51,514 nucleotides of DNA, taken from positions 1 through 51,514 of the forward strand of contig JAUQYA010000114.1 of the NCBI GenBank assembly GCA_030837785.1, read 5' to 3'. The position numbers and the translations under genes were made by a program. The notes below the pieces were generated by a model. That model saw only the letters and a list, made by a program, of their open reading frames with translations. It had not been told where the DNA came from and did not search any database. The number at the start of each line of letters is the position of its first letter. Positions within the stretch are counted from its first letter, which is position 1. This stretch comes from Albidovulum sp. GTDB taxonomy: Bacteria; Pseudomonadota; Alphaproteobacteria; Rhodobacterales; Rhodobacteraceae. This document shows positions 8,474 through 16,298 of the stretch, piece after piece.

Positions 8474-8881
8474 TCAGTCCTCGGTCCGGGCGCGGAAGGT
8501 CAGGTCGATGCGCCGCATGTCGGCCTTCTCGACCCGCCGGGCGCGCGCCTTCAGGAACCACAGGCCCACCAGCCGCCCCCGCCCCAGCACCAGCGTCGCC
8601 CCGGTCAGCGCGTCCGACACCGCCGCCGCGGCTGCCTTGGCAGTCTGGAAGCCCGCCTGGTCGGTCACGACCGACACGACGAATTCGTGAAACGCCCCCC
8701 GCCCCACCTGGTCCGAGGCATCCCGCGCGTCCTCCGGCCCGATCGAGACATAGGTACCCGTCACCACCCCCGGCGGCGCCGAATCGTAGATCGCGCCTGC
8801 GACCAGCGCGTCGAGCGCGCTGTCGGCCATGAGCCGCTGATAGATCGCCGCCTGCAGGGCGGCCGCCGCTCCGTAACTCAT
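8474..8881 (-). CDS. GTA g8-like tail terminator/completion protein (DUF3168)
   Basis: The 135-residue DUF3168 protein begins MSYGAAAALQAAIYQRL, with APPGVVTGTYVSIG and the C-terminal strand RIDLTFRARTED. The family caps the head-proximal end of the tail. ATG 8881 overlaps the stop of g7 by 4 bases. A 133-base gap with a hairpin follows before g9. Confidence 0.9.
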   Translation of the reverse strand: MSYGAAAALQAAIYQRLMADSALDALVAGAIYDSAPPGVVTGTYVSIGPEDARDASDQVGRGAFHEFVVSVVTDQAGFQTAKAAAAAVSDALTGATLVLGRGRLVGLWFLKARARRVEKADMRRIDLTFRARTED

Positions 8882-9216
8882 GCCAGCACCTCCTCCTGCG
8901 CGAAACAGGTCAGGTAATGCCCCTCCGCGTCCTCCTCGGCGACGGCGGTAATGCGAAATACCCGTGCGCCGTCGCGAAGGCGCTGCTCGGGCTTCGGCCG
9001 CGACGGCGCCCCCTGCGGCGCCGCCCGCACGGTGATCCGGTAGGGCACGGACGACAGCGTGACGAACTCGCCCGCCCGCTCGCGCCCCGCCCCCGCCTCG
9101 ACCCGCGCCCAGAGCGTGCCGAGCGCGACCCAGATCAGCCCGTGTCCGCCCGCGCCGTCCGCCACCCGTTGCGCCTCCTCGAGCACCAGCTTGCGACTGA
9201 GCCGCGGCGCGGTCAT
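8878..9216 (-). CDS. GTA g7-like head-tail joining protein
   Basis: The 112-residue protein starts MTAPRLSRKLVLEEAQR and contains ITAVAEEDAEGHYLTCFAQE. It belongs to the small phage head-tail joining (HK97 gp10-like stopper) family. The start was chosen at ATG 9216 because it overlaps the g6 stop by 4 bases (ATGA); the frame extends only 12 residues further. Both ends overlap their neighbours. Confidence 0.88.
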   Translation of the reverse strand: MTAPRLSRKLVLEEAQRVADGAGGHGLIWVALGTLWARVEAGAGRERAGEFVTLSSVPYRITVRAAPQGAPSRPKPEQRLRDGARVFRITAVAEEDAEGHYLTCFAQEEVLA

Positions 9217-9809
9217 GCCGAACCTCCCCCAAGCGTCCGCACCGTCCGCCACCGCTCGATCAGCGCCATCACGCCGAAGGGCATCGCCTGCGGCGCGCCG
9301 GCCTCATGGCGGAACTCGTGGTAATGCGCGGCCAGCAGGAACAGCGACTGCGCCAGATCCGCCGGCATGTCCGCCCAGGCCGGCCCGAACCCGGCGGTGA
9401 ACACCACCTCGACCGTGCCGCCCACCGGAATCCCCGGCAATAGCGCGCCCGCCGCCACGATCTTCGGTCGCTGCGCATCCCGCACCAGCCGGTAGCGACC
9501 CGCGTCGATGACCTCCGCTGCGCCTGTGCGGTCTCTCACCGTGACAGAGGCCACCGCACTCACCGGCGCCATCGGCAGCGCCTGTGCATCGGGCCAGCGC
9601 CAGCCCTGAAGCTCCAGAAGGAAATCCCGCGCGATCAGCGCCTTGCCGATCCGCCCCTCGATCGCCGCAGTCGCCGCGCGCAGATAGCCCCCGACCAGCG
9701 CATCCTGCGCGCCGTCATCGGCAAAGCCGGTGCCAAGCCGCAGATGGTCCTTGAATTCCGCCACCGGCAAGGCCGCCAGCGGCACCGCCGTCACTTCGCT
9801 CAGCATCAT
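9213..9809 (-). CDS. GTA g6-like head-tail adaptor protein
   Basis: The 198-residue protein starts MMLSEVTAVPLAALPVAEFK, with DHLRLGTGFADDGAQDALVGGYLRAA-type helices at the N-terminus and the family motif VVFTAGFGPAWADMPADLAQ near residue 140. It is the GTA version of the HK97 gp6 adaptor that docks on the portal. GGAG sits 5 bases before the first of two adjacent ATGs. A 154-base gap with an inverted repeat separates it from the capsid gene. Confidence 0.9.
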   Translation of the reverse strand: MMLSEVTAVPLAALPVAEFKDHLRLGTGFADDGAQDALVGGYLRAATAAIEGRIGKALIARDFLLELQGWRWPDAQALPMAPVSAVASVTVRDRTGAAEVIDAGRYRLVRDAQRPKIVAAGALLPGIPVGGTVEVVFTAGFGPAWADMPADLAQSLFLLAAHYHEFRHEAGAPQAMPFGVMALIERWRTVRTLGGGSA

Positions 9810-9847
9810 GGAAGTCTCCGATAGTCACGCCTTCCCCCCGCAGGGTT

Positions 9848-9925
9848 CGGGCGCGGGTCAGCCCCGCATTGCTCGGACGGAGGGAGCAGCTAGACAACAC
9901 GGGGGGTATGGGCGACCCGCGCCCG
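9848..9925. repeat. 12-bp inverted repeat in the g5-g6 gap
   Basis: CGGGCGCGGGTC at 9848-9859 is the exact reverse complement of 9914-9925, with 54 bases between, inside which a smaller 5-bp stem (TGCTC/GAGCA) can form. The structure would lie in the transcript just after the capsid gene and before g6. It could set the 3' end of a capsid-rich transcript. It has no T-run, so a simple terminator is unlikely. Confidence 0.5.
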
Positions 9926-9963
9926 GGCGGCCGGGGCCCGAGGGCCCGACCGATCCGCGCCTC

Positions 9964-11160
9964 TTACGAGACCGCGAATTTCAGCAGCTTGATCGCCGCG
10001 AAGTCGCTCACGTCGCCGCCAACGCGCTTGGAGGCGTAGAAGAGCACATGCGGCTTGGCCGAGAACGGGTCGCGCAGCACCCGCATGTCGGGGCGCTCCG
10101 CGATCGTGTAGCCCGAGCGGAAGTCGCCGAAGGCGATCGCATGGGCGTTGGCGCCGATGTCGGGCATATCCTCGGCGACAAGCACCGGGTAGCCCATCAG
10201 CCGCGCCGGCTCCCCGGCAGCGAGCCCGTCCGACCACAGGAAGCGGCCGTCGGCATCCTTCATCTTGCGCACCGCGCCGGCGGTCTTGGAGTTCATGACG
10301 AAGGTCGCGTTGGCGCGATATTCCGCGTTCAGCGCATAGACGAGGTCGATGATCGCGTCCGAGGCGTTGGTGGCCGCGAAATCGCCCGCAGCACCCGTCG
10401 GCACATAGCCGAGAGTCCCCCAGGCCCAGGCGCCGTTGGCAACGGTGCCGTGCGACAGGAAGCCCCTGGGCTTGTCCACGCCGTCGCCCGACACGAAGGC
10501 CTGCGCCTCGGCGCGGGCGAAGCGGTCGGCAATCCGCTCGGCAAGCCACCCCTCCACGTCGAAGGCGCTGTCGTCCAGCAGCCGCTGGCTCGCCTTCGGC
10601 ATCGCCGCCAGCTCATGGAGCGGGATCGAGATGCGATCGATCTGCGGGGTCGAGGTCTCGGTCAGCGCCGCCGTCTCGGTAGCCCAGCCCGACCCCAGAT
10701 CGGTATGATCCACCAGCACGTCGAAGGACGTTGCCTCCACGTTCACCACGCTGGCGACGGCGCGCAGCGACGAGGTCGCCTTGAGGACGCCCCGGATCCG
10801 GTCCGAGGTCTCCGGGTCCACGAGGAAACCGCCCTCGGCATTGACCTGGGTGTTGAGCGCCTTGCCCTCGAGGACAAGCCCGCGCAGGCCGTCGTCGTCG
10901 CCCGAGCGCAGATAGGCCCCGAAGGCCTTCTTATGCGGCGCGTCGAGATCGACGGCGGTGGACAGCGCCGGACGACCGGCGGTGAAAGATTTGCGATCCA
11001 GCATGGTCAGTCGCTCTTCCTGTTGTTGCAGCTTCGATGTCATCTCGTCCTGAAAGCCCTTGAACTCACTCAGGAACCCCTGAAGAGCAGACTTCACCTC
11101 CTCGGCCGGTGCGCCAGACACGCCTTCCCCGGCCCGAGCCTTCGTCTCGGTCGTCTTCAT
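9964..11160 (-). CDS. GTA g5-like HK97-fold major capsid protein
   Basis: The product has 398 residues. The first about 65 (VKSALQGFLSEFKGFQDEMTSK...QQQEERLTML) form a predicted coiled-coil scaffold that the g4 protease would remove. The HK97 core follows, with GGFLVDPETSDRIRGVLKATSSLR and the C-terminal RVGGDVSDFAAIKLLKFAVS. ATG 11160 was chosen because GAGG lies 8 bases upstream; another ATG at 11166 is too close to that site. The g4 gene ends 37 bases upstream. Confidence 0.93.
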   Translation of the reverse strand: MKTTETKARAGEGVSGAPAEEVKSALQGFLSEFKGFQDEMTSKLQQQEERLTMLDRKSFTAGRPALSTAVDLDAPHKKAFGAYLRSGDDDGLRGLVLEGKALNTQVNAEGGFLVDPETSDRIRGVLKATSSLRAVASVVNVEATSFDVLVDHTDLGSGWATETAALTETSTPQIDRISIPLHELAAMPKASQRLLDDSAFDVEGWLAERIADRFARAEAQAFVSGDGVDKPRGFLSHGTVANGAWAWGTLGYVPTGAAGDFAATNASDAIIDLVYALNAEYRANATFVMNSKTAGAVRKMKDADGRFLWSDGLAAGEPARLMGYPVLVAEDMPDIGANAHAIAFGDFRSGYTIAERPDMRVLRDPFSAKPHVLFYASKRVGGDVSDFAAIKLLKFAVS

Positions 11161-11197
11161 ACCCATCACCTCAGTCTGGGGTTGGTCGGGCGGGCCG

Positions 11198-11758
11198 CTA
11201 GGCGCGCCCCGCCAGCGTCCGGCGCGCCTCCTCGAACAGCGCCGCCAGCTCGCGCAGGGCCGCCGCCTCAGGCGTGTCGCCCTTGGCCGAGACCCGCGCC
11301 TCCGGAAGCATCGGGAAGGTGACAAGCGACACCTCCCAAAGCTCCACCTCGCGAAGAAGCCTCTGCCCCTTCGCGTCTTTCTCCGCCGTCACCGTGCGGT
11401 AGCCGATCGACAGCCCGTCGATCGCGCCCGCCGCGACCAGCGCCGCCGCCTCCCGGCCCTTGTCGACCTCGGTAAGGATGCGGCCCTTCACGCGCAGCCC
11501 CCGCCCGTTCTCGGCGATCTCGTCCCAGACGCCGATCGGCTGGCCGGCGTCGTGCTGCCAGAGCATCCTCACCGCGCGGCCCTCCGCCTTGAGCCGCTTG
11601 AGCGACCGCCCGTAGGCTCCCGGCAGCACCACGTCGCCGCCCTGGTCAGCCACCCCGAAAAGCGAGGCATAGCCCTCGATCCGGCAGCCGTCGGTCAGCG
11701 AGATCGCGTCACCCGGCTGGCAGAACTTGGTCTCCAGCCCATAGTCGATTGTCGTCAT
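11198..11758 (-). CDS. GTA g4-like prohead maturation protease
   Basis: This 186-residue protein belongs to the U35 HK97 prohead protease family. The catalytic His is in LWQHD (His69) and the Ser in DGLSIGY (Ser117); the motif IEGYASLFGVADQGGD near residue 28 is typical. It trims the capsid delta domain during head assembly. It starts 10 bases after g3.5 and lies directly before the capsid gene, as in HK97-type phages. Confidence 0.93.
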   Translation of the reverse strand: MTTIDYGLETKFCQPGDAISLTDGCRIEGYASLFGVADQGGDVVLPGAYGRSLKRLKAEGRAVRMLWQHDAGQPIGVWDEIAENGRGLRVKGRILTEVDKGREAAALVAAGAIDGLSIGYRTVTAEKDAKGQRLLREVELWEVSLVTFPMLPEARVSAKGDTPEAAALRELAALFEEARRTLAGRA

Positions 11759-11768
11759 GTGCCTCTTC

Positions 11769-12005
11769 CTACTTCGGCCCGAACTCGATCAGCGATTGCG
11801 CCGCCTGGCTCAGGATCACGCCGACCACCCCGAAGACCGTCATCCACAGACGCTTCTCCACCCCGCCGATCATCGCCTCGATCCGCTCCAGCCGCTTCTC
11901 GACCGTCTCGAACTGTAGCGCCATGATCCGGTCCACCGTCTCGAAACGGTGCTCGTGCGCGCACTCGAAGGGTTCCTTGAGATAGCGCGATCCCGCCATC
12001 TTCAT
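11769..12005 (-). CDS. GTA g3.5-like small membrane-anchored coiled-coil protein
   Basis: The product has 78 residues. Residues 20-50 are a charged helix (ETVEKRLERIEAMIGGVEKRL) likely to form a coiled coil, followed by one hydrophobic segment (MTVFGVVGVILSQAA). Its position between portal and protease matches RcGTA orf3.5, whose role is not established. ATG 12005 overlaps the portal stop by 4 bases. A longer in-frame start would lie deep in the portal gene. Confidence 0.75.
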   Translation of the reverse strand: MKMAGSRYLKEPFECAHEHRFETVDRIMALQFETVEKRLERIEAMIGGVEKRLWMTVFGVVGVILSQAAQSLIEFGPK

Positions 12006-13174
12006 GCCTCGTCCGGAAGCTTCGGCAGCCCGAGGATCGCGCGTTTCTCGGCGTCGGTCAGGAACAGCGCCTCGCCGACGCGGCTCCACTGCTGGTCACG
12101 CTCACCCGCAAGCGCCGGCACCTGGTCAAGATCGGGCCTGAGCTCGACCTGGCTGCCCAAGTGCGTCGACAGCCAGTAGCTCACCGCCGCCGTCACGCGC
12201 GTGGCCAGCGGCAGGACCGTCAGCCGGTAGAACGCCCGGTTCGCCTCCTGGTAGTTGGCATAGGTCGCATCCCCCGGAATGCCCAGAAGCATCGGCGGCA
12301 CGCCGAAGGCCGTGGCGATCTCCCGCGCCGCCGCTTCCTTGGTCTTCTGGAACTCCATGTCCGACGGGCTGAACCCCATCGGCTTCCAGTCGAGCCCGCC
12401 CTCCAGCAGCATCGGCCGGCCGGCATTGCGCGCGCCCTGATGGTGCATCTCCATCTCGTGCACCAACCGGTCGTACTGGTCGGGCGAAAGCGCCCCCTGC
12501 CCGTCCGCTCCCTTGTAGACGATGGCGCCCGACGGGCGCGCGGCATTGTCCAGAAGCGCCTTCGACCAGGCCGAGGCCGCGTTGTGGACATCCACCGCCA
12601 CTGCCGCCGCCTGCATCGGTGAAAGGCCGTAATGATCGTCCTGCGGATGAAACGACTTGATGTGACAGACCGGATCGACCGGCCCGGTCATGTCGAACCG
12701 GTGCTTGCGCCCGCCCACCGCATAGTCATAGGCGACGGGCCAGCCATCCGCGCCCGGCACCAGGCTCATCCGGTCCGACCTCAGCACATGCAGCTCCGCC
12801 GGAAGGCCTGCGCCCCCCACCGCCTCGACATAGCCGTTGCCCGACAGCAGCAACTGGCCATAGAGCGCCTCGAACAGTTCCGCCCGCCCCTGCCCCGGGT
12901 TGGGCCGCCGCATCAGTTCGATCACCGGATGCGCGTCATAGCGCCGATCCTGGTCCTGGCAGACCAGCGGCAACGCCGCCGCCGCCTCGGCAACCAGCTT
13001 CACCGCCCGGAATCCGACCGGATTGCCGGAAAACCCCGTCCGCGTCAGGCTCGCCGTGTCGCGGGGCGACCAGACCACGCGGCCCGACGATCCCCAGGCG
13101 ATCACCCGCCCCGTGGCCGAGGCCTTCTGCTCCGGCACCGCGCCCTCGGCGCGCCGGAAGATGTTCCATGCCAT
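12002..13174 (-). CDS. GTA g3-like portal protein
   Basis: This 390-residue HK97-type portal protein starts MAWNIFRRAEGAVPEQK. Family motifs include SLTRTGFSGNPVGFRAVKLV, IELMRRPNPGQGRAELFEAL and FGVPPMLLGIPGDATYANYQEA. It forms the dodecameric vertex through which the terminase packs DNA. The start at 13174 is set by AGGAG eight bases upstream; the open frame continues to 13312, but that stretch is a palindromic intergenic repeat rather than conserved coding sequence. Confidence 0.93.
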   Translation of the reverse strand: MAWNIFRRAEGAVPEQKASATGRVIAWGSSGRVVWSPRDTASLTRTGFSGNPVGFRAVKLVAEAAAALPLVCQDQDRRYDAHPVIELMRRPNPGQGRAELFEALYGQLLLSGNGYVEAVGGAGLPAELHVLRSDRMSLVPGADGWPVAYDYAVGGRKHRFDMTGPVDPVCHIKSFHPQDDHYGLSPMQAAAVAVDVHNAASAWSKALLDNAARPSGAIVYKGADGQGALSPDQYDRLVHEMEMHHQGARNAGRPMLLEGGLDWKPMGFSPSDMEFQKTKEAAAREIATAFGVPPMLLGIPGDATYANYQEANRAFYRLTVLPLATRVTAAVSYWLSTHLGSQVELRPDLDQVPALAGERDQQWSRVGEALFLTDAEKRAILGLPKLPDEA

Positions 13175-13230
13175 CCCGCTTCTCCTGTCTCGGCCATCCG
13201 TCCGGGACCGCGCCGAAGCGCGCTCCGCCT

Positions 13231-13300
13231 TCACCCTGGCCCAAATATCCTCGGGGGTCGTCCGCTGGTGCGCCATTGGGTCGAGACCCAATGGACGACG
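13231..13300 (-). repeat. palindromic dispersed repeat between g2 and g3
   Basis: On the minus strand CCATTGGGTC and GACCCAATGG form a near-perfect hairpin (13273-13294), enclosed by a further stem GTCGTCC/GGACGAC, followed by the core CCCCCGAGGATATTTGGGCC and AGGGTGAAGG. The tail resembles the core of three other intergenic sites in this window (around 28310, 44760 and 50655). It occupies the 145-base gap between terminase and portal genes. Confidence 0.6.
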
Positions 13301-13319
13301 GGGGCCGACCACCCCGGCC

Positions 13320-14663
13320 TCACAGGCTCCGCACCTGCGGCCGGCGCCATTTCGCCGCCGGTTCCACCATCAGGTCGGTCAGCGCCCAGACCAGCGCATC
13401 CACCCGGTCGGGAGAGCCCTGCCCCTCGTAACCCGTGACCGTCATCCGGCACATCTGGTCCTCCAGCGCGTGGAACCCCCGCACATGATGCACGCGGCCC
13501 TGATCGTAGAGGGCTGCGACCGGCTCGGCCCGCGCGCACTTCCCGCGCGAGGCGCGCACCGCTCGGAACGGCACCATCGGGTCGATCTGCCGGACCACCG
13601 TCTCGACCAGATCGCCGCCCTGGTTGACCTCGGCCACCAGCCGCTCCGCGCCGTGCCGGTCCATCGCGGCGATCGCCGCCCGTGCCCAGTCGGTGGGCGA
13701 GGCGCCCCGGACCGAGGCATCCTCCAGCACGAAGGCGCGCCAGTCCGCGGGCGGCCCCTCGGTCACCGCGCCGGCCACGATGATCCCGCACTCGTCCGAT
13801 CCGGCGTGGCCCGTCACCGGCGGGTCGACCGCCACGACGATCCGGCTGAAGCCCCCCGGCGCCGCCTTGCGCCCGGCGTCCAGCCGCCCCGTGGTCCACA
13901 AGGCGCCCTCCGCCTCCTCCAGCAGGATACCGTCCAGTTCTTCCCGTTCCGTCCGCGTGCCGGCATAGCGCGTCCGCACCTCCTCCAGGAACGACGCCGC
14001 GAGATAGGCCCGGTTCGCTTCCGTGGGCGCCTGGGTGAGCACCGTCGAAGGATTCGTCACGATTGCCTTCAGCACGCCGACATTCCTCGGCGTCGTCGTC
14101 ACCACCTGCCTGGGATGCTCGCCAAGCCGCAGCGCGAACTGAAGCATGTCCCAGGTCTCCTTCGCCTTCTTCCACTTGGCCAGCTCGTCGACCCAGGCGG
14201 CGTCGAACTGCGGCCCCCTGAGGCTGTCGGGGTCGAAGGCCGAATAGACCTCGGCCACCGCCCCGTTCGGCCACACCAGCCGCTTGCGCGTGGCCTCCCA
14301 TGCCGGACGCCGGTCGGGCGGCGAACAGGCGAGGATGCCGCTCTCGCCAAACACCATCACCTCCCGCGCCTGGTCGATGGTCTCGCCCACCAGCGCCACC
14401 CGCCGCGCCCGTCCCGGATCGCCGGCCCGCGATCCCTCGACCTGCGCCCGCACCCATTCCGCCCCGGCACGGGTCTTGCCGGCGCCGCGTCCGCCCATGA
14501 TCACCCAGGTCTTCCAGGCGCCCTCGGGTGGCAACTGGTGCGGCAGCGCCCAGAACTCGAAAAGCCAGGGCAGCGCCATCAGCGCATCGTCGGTGAGCCC
14601 GGCAAGGAAGGCATCAACCGTCTGCGGCGTCGCGGAGGCGAGCCAGCCGGCGGCAGATCTCAT
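13320..14663 (-). CDS. GTA g2-like terminase large subunit
   Basis: The product has 447 residues from ATG 14663. The ATPase part has Walker A GGRGAGKT (about 57-64), preceded by ALPHQLPPEGAWKTWVIM, and Walker B in AAWVDELAKW. The nuclease part includes the acidic motif VVAVDPPVTG and VAEVNQGGDLV. It packs headfuls of host DNA into GTA heads. The start is uncertain: the frame is open to a TTG at 14735, and neither start has a clear ribosome site; both overlap g1, suggesting coupling. Confidence 0.92.
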   Translation of the reverse strand: MRSAAGWLASATPQTVDAFLAGLTDDALMALPWLFEFWALPHQLPPEGAWKTWVIMGGRGAGKTRAGAEWVRAQVEGSRAGDPGRARRVALVGETIDQAREVMVFGESGILACSPPDRRPAWEATRKRLVWPNGAVAEVYSAFDPDSLRGPQFDAAWVDELAKWKKAKETWDMLQFALRLGEHPRQVVTTTPRNVGVLKAIVTNPSTVLTQAPTEANRAYLAASFLEEVRTRYAGTRTEREELDGILLEEAEGALWTTGRLDAGRKAAPGGFSRIVVAVDPPVTGHAGSDECGIIVAGAVTEGPPADWRAFVLEDASVRGASPTDWARAAIAAMDRHGAERLVAEVNQGGDLVETVVRQIDPMVPFRAVRASRGKCARAEPVAALYDQGRVHHVRGFHALEDQMCRMTVTGYEGQGSPDRVDALVWALTDLMVEPAAKWRRPQVRSL

Positions 14664-14910
14664 CGCGGGCGGCGTCGAGGTCGAGCGCACGTTCGCCCGC
14701 CCCGCCTCCGTCACGGTCTTCCCTGAGTTTTGCAACTTTCGCCCTTTCCTCGAACACGATCTGCAGGGCCGAGCGGAGGTCTCGCATGACCCGCACCCCG
14801 TCCTTCAGCTCGCTCAGGTCGCCTTTCCGCACCCGGTCCATCGCGGTGTGGATTTCCACGACGATTTCGTCCAGAAGCCCCATCGCCTCGGTCACGAGGG
14901 GTCTCGTCAT
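14614..14910 (-). CDS. GTA g1-like terminase small subunit
   Basis: The product has 98 residues from ATG 14910 (MTRPLVTEAMGLLDEIVV), which has GGAGA about 5 bases upstream. An in-frame ATG at 14940 would add ten residues but lacks a ribosome site. The protein is helical, with LKDGVRVMRDLRSALQIVFEERAKVAKL, like RcGTA g1, which is a small terminase that has lost specific pac-site recognition. It is the first gene of the operon. Confidence 0.82.
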   Translation of the reverse strand: MTRPLVTEAMGLLDEIVVEIHTAMDRVRKGDLSELKDGVRVMRDLRSALQIVFEERAKVAKLREDRDGGGAGERALDLDAARDEICRRLARLRDAADG

Positions 14911-14984
14911 CGGCTCTCCGGCCGGTGTCTCAACGATCATTCAGCTTGCGCCCGCCTGTCATGCCAGCCCGCACGAGCGAAATG

Positions 14985-15020
14985 AAAAAGCGGCCCCGGG
15001 GTCGCCCGCCCCGCGCCGCT
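14985..15020 (-). terminator. terminator-like hairpin in the GTA leader
   Basis: On the minus strand AGCGGC (15020-15015) pairs with GCCGCT (14994-14989); an inner GGGG/CCCC stem is possible, and a run of T follows (14988-14985). It lies between the predicted GTA promoter and g1. It may end transcripts coming from fabF-mltG, or attenuate the GTA transcript, or both. Confidence 0.6.
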
Positions 15021-15046
15021 CTCGCACTTCTTCTAGCTTGCCCGAA

Positions 15047-15075
15047 GGAATACCCTCGGCCGTTCGCAAAGTCAA
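15047..15075 (-). promoter_or_regulatory. sigma70-type promoter for the GTA operon
   Basis: TTGACT (15075-15070) and TATTCC (15052-15047) are separated by exactly 17 bases on the minus strand, in the only long gap upstream of g1. A GTTAAC (15097-15102) lies about 22 bases upstream of the -35 box and could be a half-site for CtrA, which controls GTA in R. capsulatus, though only one half is visible. Confidence 0.55.
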
Positions 15076-15131
15076 GAAAAATAGTGTTTTCAGAAGGTTA
15101 ACGCGGCGCGCGGTCATTCGCGCCAAGGCCC

Positions 15132-16298
15132 TCAGTCGCCGCTGCCGTCCTGCTCCTGCCCGGCCTCGAGCGCCCGCCATTTGGCGACGTTGTCGTTGTG
15201 CTCGGCCAGCGTTTCAGCAAACACATGCCCGCCCGACCCGTCCGCCACGAAATACAGGTAGTCCGTCGCCTCCGGGTGCAGCGCGGCAAGGATGCTGTCG
15301 CGGCCCGGATTGGCGATCGGCGTCGGCGGCAGCCCGTCGATCACATAGGTGTTCCAGGCCGTCCGCCCCCTCAGCTCGCTCTGCCTGAGCCCGCGCCCCA
15401 GCACGCCCTGCCCCTTTGTCAGCCCGTAGATCACCGTCGGGTCGGTCTGAAGCTTCATGCCGTCCCTGAGCCGGTTGAGGAACACGCTCGCCACCATCGG
15501 CCGCTCCTCGGGCACGCCGGTCTCCTTCTCGACGATCGAGGCCATGATCAGCGCCTCCTCCGGCGTCGCATAGGGCAGGCCCTCGTCGCGCGCTGGCCAC
15601 AGTTCGGCCAGCACCGCCTCCTGCCGCCTGCCCATCTCCTCCAGAAGCGCGCCGCGCTCGGCGCCCCGCACCACCTCGTAGCTGTCGGGCGAAAGATGCC
15701 CCTCTGCCGGCATCTCGCCGGGCTCGCCGGACAGGAACTCCGCCCGCTTCAGCGCCTCGACCACCTGCCAACTCGTCACCCCCTCGGCCAGCGTCACGCG
15801 GTAGCGGACGTCGGGGTCTTCGCTGCGCGACAGATAGTCGGCCGGCGCCTCGCCCGCCGCGGGATCGAACTTGACGACCTCGACATAGGCATCCGTCGCC
15901 GGATCAAGCTCGCGGATGATCACGTCTGACGCGGCCACCCCGATCCGGTAGTTCACCTCGGTCCCGCAGGTCGACTGGCCGCTTGCGGTGATCGCGTCCA
16001 CGATCTCGCGCATCGAGGCCTTCGGCCGGATCAGGAACGACCCCGCCTTCAGGCTCTCGGCCTTCTCCTCGTAGTCCGCCCCGACACGGAAGATGTATTG
16101 CGACGCGATCGCCCCGCGGTCGGCCAGGGTGCCGGCCACCCCGCGGAAGCTCGACCCCCGCTCGACCTTGAAGCAGATCGCCTCCGCCAGGGGCCCCGGC
16201 CCGGCGTATTGCCGCTGCCCCCAGGCAACGACACCCGCCGCCGCCACCAGGATCAAAATGGCGATGGTCAGAAAATTGGAGGCGATGTTGCGCCACAT
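15132..16298 (-). CDS. mltG: endolytic murein transglycosylase MltG
   Basis: The product has 388 residues. One N-terminal membrane segment (about 8-27, FLTIAILILVAAAGVVAW) anchors it in the inner membrane; a LysM-like/YceG region follows. The catalytic Glu lies in IMASIVEKETG, and the family motifs QTDPTVIYGL and NTYVIDGLPPTPIANPG are all present. MltG cuts nascent glycan strands and sets their length. ATG 16298 shares a base with the fabF stop (TGATG), so the two are co-translated. fabF-mltG linkage is common in proteobacteria. Confidence 0.95.
   Translation of the reverse strand: MWRNIASNFLTIAILILVAAAGVVAWGQRQYAGPGPLAEAICFKVERGSSFRGVAGTLADRGAIASQYIFRVGADYEEKAESLKAGSFLIRPKASMREIVDAITASGQSTCGTEVNYRIGVAASDVIIRELDPATDAYVEVVKFDPAAGEAPADYLSRSEDPDVRYRVTLAEGVTSWQVVEALKRAEFLSGEPGEMPAEGHLSPDSYEVVRGAERGALLEEMGRRQEAVLAELWPARDEGLPYATPEEALIMASIVEKETGVPEERPMVASVFLNRLRDGMKLQTDPTVIYGLTKGQGVLGRGLRQSELRGRTAWNTYVIDGLPPTPIANPGRDSILAALHPEATDYLYFVADGSGGHVFAETLAEHNDNVAKWRALEAGQEQDGSGD

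Noticed and set aside
139..14910. Active prophage
   Set aside because: No integrase, repressor, replication or lysis genes or att-like repeats; gene content and order match a GTA.
14959..15180. 73-residue frame in the GTA leader as a possible leader peptide
   Set aside because: It begins inside mltG, before the predicted promoter, and has no ribosome site.
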